A DNA stretch of 42,401 bases. Source: Bacillota bacterium (GTDB taxonomy: Bacteria; Bacillota; Clostridia; Christensenellales; UMGS416). The notes below the pieces were generated by a model. That model saw nothing but the letters and a program-made list of their open reading frames with translations. It did not search any database and had not been told where the DNA came from. Position numbers and translations under genes: made by a program. Numbering within the stretch: the stretch's first letter is position 1; every line of letters begins with the position of its first letter. Location: assembly GCA_023409755.1 (NCBI GenBank), contig JAEYRA010000081.1, forward strand, positions 1-42,401. Direction: 5' to 3'. This document shows, piece by piece, positions 39,666 through 42,401 of this stretch.

Positions 39666-40631
39666 ATGAACATTCAGATACGAAAGCCCATAACCCTGTG
39701 CCTGTCCCTTGTGCTCAGCGCCATCCTGATGAGCCAGCCGGCGCTGGCCGCCGACCTGCTGCGGCAGGGCGACAAGGGTAGTGACGTGAAGGAAGTGCAG
39801 ATACGCCTGACCGAGCTGGGTCTGCTGGATAAGAGCGCCCAAACCGGCTACTTCGGCCCCAAGACCGAGGACGCCGTTACAGCCTTCCAGCGCTATGTGG
39901 GGTTGAAGGCCGACGGTATTGTGGGCGACGGCACCCGCAATGAGCTCTTTGAGACCTACGCCGTCACCACCATCGTACCCGGCTCCCGTGGCAGCAAGGT
40001 GAAGGACCTGCAGCAAAGGCTTGCCGATCTTGGTTACTACGACGGCAGCATCGATGGCATTTACGGCCTGGCCACCAAGGCCGCGGTCAAGACCTTTCAA
40101 AAGTACAACGGACTGACGTCCGACGGCATTGCCGGCAAACAAACGCTCTCCTGTCTCAAGAGCGGCAATGCCGTGAGTGAGAAGACAGGTCGCCGCACCA
40201 CAGTGACCACATCCAGCAGAGGGACCACCACCAAGACGACCAGCACCGTCAGCGACCTGCTGAGTTACGCGCAGAACTACCTGGGGTGCCCCTATGTGTA
40301 TGGCGCCAACGGCCCAAAGACCTTCGACTGCTCGGGCTTTACAACGTATGTGTTCAAGAAGTTTGGGGTAAGCCTGCCGCGCACCGCCCAGTTGCAGGGG
40401 TACAGTGACATCGGCACCAAGATCACCAAGGTATCGAGCCTCAAGGCCGGCGACCTCGTGTTCTTCAACACCGTGAGCGACAGTGACAGCTGTGACCACG
40501 TTGGCATTTACATGGGCAACGGCAAGTTCATCCATGCTTCGTCCGGTTCGGCCCACAAGGTGACGATCAGCGACATTTCCAGCAGCTACTATTCGGCCCG
40601 CTTCTCTTGGGGGCGGCGCGTCATCGGGTAG
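39666..40631 (+). CDS. Secreted NlpC/P60 endopeptidase with two peptidoglycan-binding domains
   Basis: A 321-residue exported cell-wall hydrolase. A signal peptide ends at ALAAD near residue 30. Two PG_binding_1 repeats follow (about 35-95 and 105-165), with GYFGPKTEDAVTAFQRY and GIYGLATKAAVKTFQKY. A Thr/Ser-rich linker (TTVTTSSRGTTTKTTSTV) leads to the NlpC/P60 domain, with catalytic Cys in FDCSGF, His in CDHVGIY and the third polar residue in FIHASSG. It should cut stem-peptide bonds such as D-Glu-mDAP. ATG 39666 follows TTAGGAGGG. Long AT-rich control DNA and an intergenic hairpin element flank it. The spore or vegetative role is not readable. Confidence 0.95.
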   Translation: MNIQIRKPITLCLSLVLSAILMSQPALAADLLRQGDKGSDVKEVQIRLTELGLLDKSAQTGYFGPKTEDAVTAFQRYVGLKADGIVGDGTRNELFETYAVTTIVPGSRGSKVKDLQQRLADLGYYDGSIDGIYGLATKAAVKTFQKYNGLTSDGIAGKQTLSCLKSGNAVSEKTGRRTTVTTSSRGTTTKTTSTVSDLLSYAQNYLGCPYVYGANGPKTFDCSGFTTYVFKKFGVSLPRTAQLQGYSDIGTKITKVSSLKAGDLVFFNTVSDSDSCDHVGIYMGNGKFIHASSGSAHKVTISDISSSYYSARFSWGRRVIG

Positions 40632-40701
40632 CGCTTCGCTGTTCGCGCCGGCCGCTGACGCGACTGCCGCGAGGAGGAGTTCTCGTCACAAGCTTCACTT
40701 T

Positions 40702-40753
40702 GCCCCGCGACGTACATGCCGTCGCGGGGCTTTTTGCTGCGGTGGGTCGTGCG
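40702..40753 (+). repeat. Intergenic hairpin element, copy 3, also a terminator
   Basis: GCCCCGCGACG (40702-40712) pairs perfectly with CGTCGCGGGGC (40720-40730) around TACATGC, followed by TTTTT. The tail GTGGGTCGTGCG is at 40742-40753. Loop and tail match copies 1 and 2, while the outer stem differs. Confidence 0.7.
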
Positions 40754-40909
40754 TATTTTATACGTTTGACACGCCGGTGGCATACCTTACGCCGCGTCCA
40801 TGCGGCTATGGCGTCGCAGAGCGCCGCCATCACGGCACGCCAACCTAACGCCTTCCACGGCGTCATGGCTCGCGCGGAAAGGGGGTGTGCCATGCTCAGG
40901 TTATTTCGT

Positions 40910-40937
40910 GCCACCGCGGGCTGAACCCGCTGGTGGC
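40910..40937 (+). repeat. Bulged hairpin, copy 2
   Basis: GCCACC plus GCGGG pair with CCCGC and GGTGGC, with a bulged T at 40931 and the loop CTGAA. TTTCGT precedes it. The shape is the same as at 22441-22468, with three compensatory pair changes. Confidence 0.6.
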
Positions 40938-41001
40938 TGCCGGGTATTCGCAAGCTCAGAGGACGAAGAACGGGGTGCCGAGGGAATGTAACAACTATCG
41001 G

Positions 41002-41511
41002 TCAGTCCAGGCGCTTGACCATATCCACGCACCAGTCCTCGTAGACCCCGGCGGAACCGTCGGGAAGGATCGTGGGGTAGGTGCCATCGAGGTGCAGGGG
41101 GCCGACGACGGCATACCCCAGCTTTTGGTAGAGGCGCTGGGCAGGTGCGTTGTCTGTGGGGTTCACATCCAGCCCCAGCCAGTGCACGCCCAGGGCGCGG
41201 CAGGCGTCCTCCGCCCCTGTCGCCAGGCGGGAGCCGATGCCCTGGCCGCGCTGGCTCTCCAGCACCAGCAGGTCCACCATGTCACAGCACGGCTCGCCGC
41301 CGGTGTGGGGCATCACATCGGCTTTGTTGCCCAGCATCACCACCACGAAACCCACGATGCGGCCGGTAACCTCCGCGCCCAGGTAGCGGATGAGTCCCTC
41401 GGCCTGGTCGCGGAAGCGCTCGTGGTGCAGCCCTTCCTCGGGCTTGATGGCCATGAGGTCATTGAGGTCGGCTTCGCCCAGGGGGCGTACGGTGCAGGAA
41501 GTGGCAGACAT
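41002..41511 (-). CDS. GNAT family N-acetyltransferase
   Basis: A 169-residue single GNAT domain. Strand and helix marks are VRPLGEADLNDLMAI, VVMLGNKADV, the acetyl-CoA loop VLESQRGQGIGSRL near residue 88, and AQRLYQKLGYAVVG toward the end. The start at 41511 has GGAGGAACG 7-8 bases upstream. A consensus-spaced promoter (TTGCAC at 41664-41659, TATACT at 41641-41636, 17 bases) lies about 120 bases before it. The acceptor is unknown. It is divergent from the 60-residue hydrophobic gene. Confidence 0.88.
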   Translation of the reverse strand: MSATSCTVRPLGEADLNDLMAIKPEEGLHHERFRDQAEGLIRYLGAEVTGRIVGFVVVMLGNKADVMPHTGGEPCCDMVDLLVLESQRGQGIGSRLATGAEDACRALGVHWLGLDVNPTDNAPAQRLYQKLGYAVVGPLHLDGTYPTILPDGSAGVYEDWCVDMVKRLD

Positions 41512-41635
41512 CGTTCGTTCCTCCATAAAAGTGCCCCGCCGAAGCGAGGCACCCGGTTGCTGTGGGTAATGATTTGGCGCTGGCCATGGCGCCGAAGGCA
41601 CCGCTGTGCCGACCTTTCGGTTGCCAATAGGATGA

Positions 41636-41664
41636 AGTATAGTGGAACAAGTTGGTTTGTGCAA
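41636..41664 (-). promoter_or_regulatory. Promoter of the GNAT gene
   Basis: Minus-strand TTGCAC (41664-41659) and TATACT (41641-41636) are 17 bases apart. Confidence 0.65.
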
Positions 41665-41759
41665 TTCTCACTGCCGGGTTTCCTCGTCTTTGCGCCCATG
41701 CACCACCGGTTGGGCCCCCACATAGGATGCAGCATGCCATGAAAAAGGAGGTGCCTTCC

Positions 41760-41942
41760 ATGGGTTGCTTTGGCAATGTGCTTGGGGAGAACGAAGACAA
41801 CACCAGTTTGCTGTTTTTCTTTCTGCTGTTGATCGTCCTCTTCTGCAACAGCGACTGCTTCGGCGAGGATATGGACAGTCTGCTGTTCTTCTTCCTGCTG
41901 CTGGTGGTGCTGTTCTGCAATTTCTGCGGGGCAGACGACTAA
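41760..41942 (+). CDS. 60-residue hydrophobic protein with two tandem repeats
   Basis: ATG 41760 has a strong ribosome site (AAAGGAGG, 8 bases upstream). The peptide begins MGCFGNVLGENEDNT and holds two near-identical hydrophobic segments, SLLFFFLLLIVLFCN and SLLFFFLLLVVLFCN, each preceded by an acidic linker and followed by Cys-containing short turns. It ends FCGADD. Two membrane hairpin-like segments with Cys at each end suggest a small membrane or spore-coat-type protein; small hydrophobic repeats of this sort are frequent in sporulating Clostridia. I do not assign a family. It stands alone, with a hairpin 95 bases after its stop. Confidence 0.72.
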   Translation: MGCFGNVLGENEDNTSLLFFFLLLIVLFCNSDCFGEDMDSLLFFFLLLVVLFCNFCGADD

Positions 41943-42037
41943 AGGCCGACGGCCTTCCGGAGTGCGGCTCATTGCCGTGCCAGCCGGGGAAGGCCCCATA
42001 CCAATGCGTACCTATGCCCGACGCTGCTGCGTCAACC

Positions 42038-42066
42038 ATTGCCCTGGGAGCATCTCCCGGGGCAAT
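42038..42066 (+). terminator. Stem-loop after the 60-residue gene
   Basis: ATTGCCCTGGGAG (42038-42050) pairs with CTCCCGGGGCAAT (42054-42066) over 13 bp with one T-G pair and a CAT loop. There is little T-run, so it may act as a transcript end by processing. Confidence 0.5.
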
Positions 42067-42321
42067 TGCATTGTGCGCCGTTGCCATGCGTGCTGCCGTT
42101 GGCGTGATGTCAGCCGCGCTCATTTGTTGCCACCCATGGGGGTGGGGGCTGTGCAATTGCAGGGCCGTGTATGTTCATGCAGATGAGCGCGTGACCGGCA
42201 TGCCGAAGATCAAGTCCTTTTCTATCGAAACAGCGCATCAAACATTTATCTCCAAAATATGGTAAATGCACGGAAAACCGTTATATTTCGTGCTATTGTT
42301 CATGGTTTGTTCATGGTTTCA

Positions 42322-42351
42322 TTGTAAAATCTTCATAGTTGACTGTATAAT
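42322..42351 (+). promoter_or_regulatory. Promoter candidate reading out of the window
   Basis: TTGTAA (42322-42327) and a perfect TATAAT (42346-42351) are 18 bases apart. The gene it serves would lie beyond the right edge. Confidence 0.5.
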
Positions 42352-42401
42352 TGGGTATATAAGTTTTGATCCCCATTTCTCATTTGGGATCCTTCGGGGC
42401 C

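Larger units (their letters stand above)
40632..41001 (+). other. 370-base gene-free region after the NlpC/P60 gene
   Basis: It holds copy 3 of hairpin 2 (40702-40735), the tail at 40742-40753, several G/C-rich stems around 40797-40870, and the bulged hairpin at 40910-40937. No gene is seen. Confidence 0.55.
41943..42401 (+). other. Gene-free right end of the window
   Basis: No gene start is evident in 459 bases. It holds GACGC-TGCT-GCGTC near 42020, the long stem at 42038-42066, and an AT-rich promoter-like tail (42280-42370). Confidence 0.45.

Noticed and set aside
1..42401. CRISPR array, tRNA or rRNA genes
   Set aside because: No regularly spaced short repeats, no T-loop/acceptor pattern and no conserved rRNA segments were noticed.

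Overview
The window looks like a chromosomal segment of a GC-rich member of the Bacillota, probably class Clostridia. The signs are strong AGGAGG-type ribosome sites, TTGACA/TATAAT promoters, LplB/YtcP-type sugar importers without their own ATPase, a Firmicutes-type LexA box, a c-di-GMP-I riboswitch, and a MurQ/MurK/AmiE/NamZ set like those of Bacillus and Clostridium. No rRNA, tRNA, transposase, phage gene or CRISPR array was seen. A more precise taxon cannot be read from the sequence.

Layout. (1) 1-83: 5' end of an unrecognised gene leaving the window to the left. (2) 203-11025: a long rightward catabolic operon with an FAD oxidoreductase, GH29 fucosidase, GH18, GH130 phosphorylase, MurQ, a MurK-like kinase, a double GNAT, a PIG-L deacetylase, an AmiE-like serine hydrolase and NamZ. 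(3) 11352-16598: an oligosaccharide importer (two permeases and a lipoprotein), a Gfo/Idh/MocA-like protein and a P-loop kinase. Regions 2 and 3 both start at promoters carrying a TGGTCTAGACC-type operator, the NagR/DasR (dre) signature for amino-sugar control, placed at the same distance from the -10 box. They appear to form one regulon: import of amino-sugar oligomers (peptidoglycan fragments and probably N-glycan cores), cytoplasmic cleavage, and entry of MurNAc and GlcNAc into glycolysis. (4) 16660-17940: enolase on the minus strand. (5) 18101-22232: MarR regulator with a heterodimeric ABC exporter. (6) 22733-23808: a c-di-GMP-I riboswitch in front of a secreted CAP-domain protein, then a nitroreductase. 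(7) 24584-30775: a mosaic, lower-GC region. A polysaccharide deacetylase gene is followed by two degenerate copies of its own 5' end plus upstream DNA, alternating with acquired-looking genes (AraC with Gfo/Idh, a methyltransferase, a broken GNAT, a hexapeptide protein). (8) 31010-33249: a two-gene mtaB-larE operon. (9) 33475-42401: DEAD-box helicase, VOC protein, GH28, a 59-aa Cys-rich protein, SOS-controlled DinB, a secreted NlpC/P60 hydrolase, a GNAT, and a 60-aa hydrophobic tandem-repeat protein.

The most unusual signals are a family of intergenic two-hairpin elements (22270, 37240, 40702) whose stems differ by compensatory changes while the apical loop is kept; the triplicated deacetylase 5' module that separates acquired genes; the shared dre-like control of a signal-peptide-free glycan and muropeptide pathway; and the pairing of a lone methanol methyltransferase homologue with LarE.
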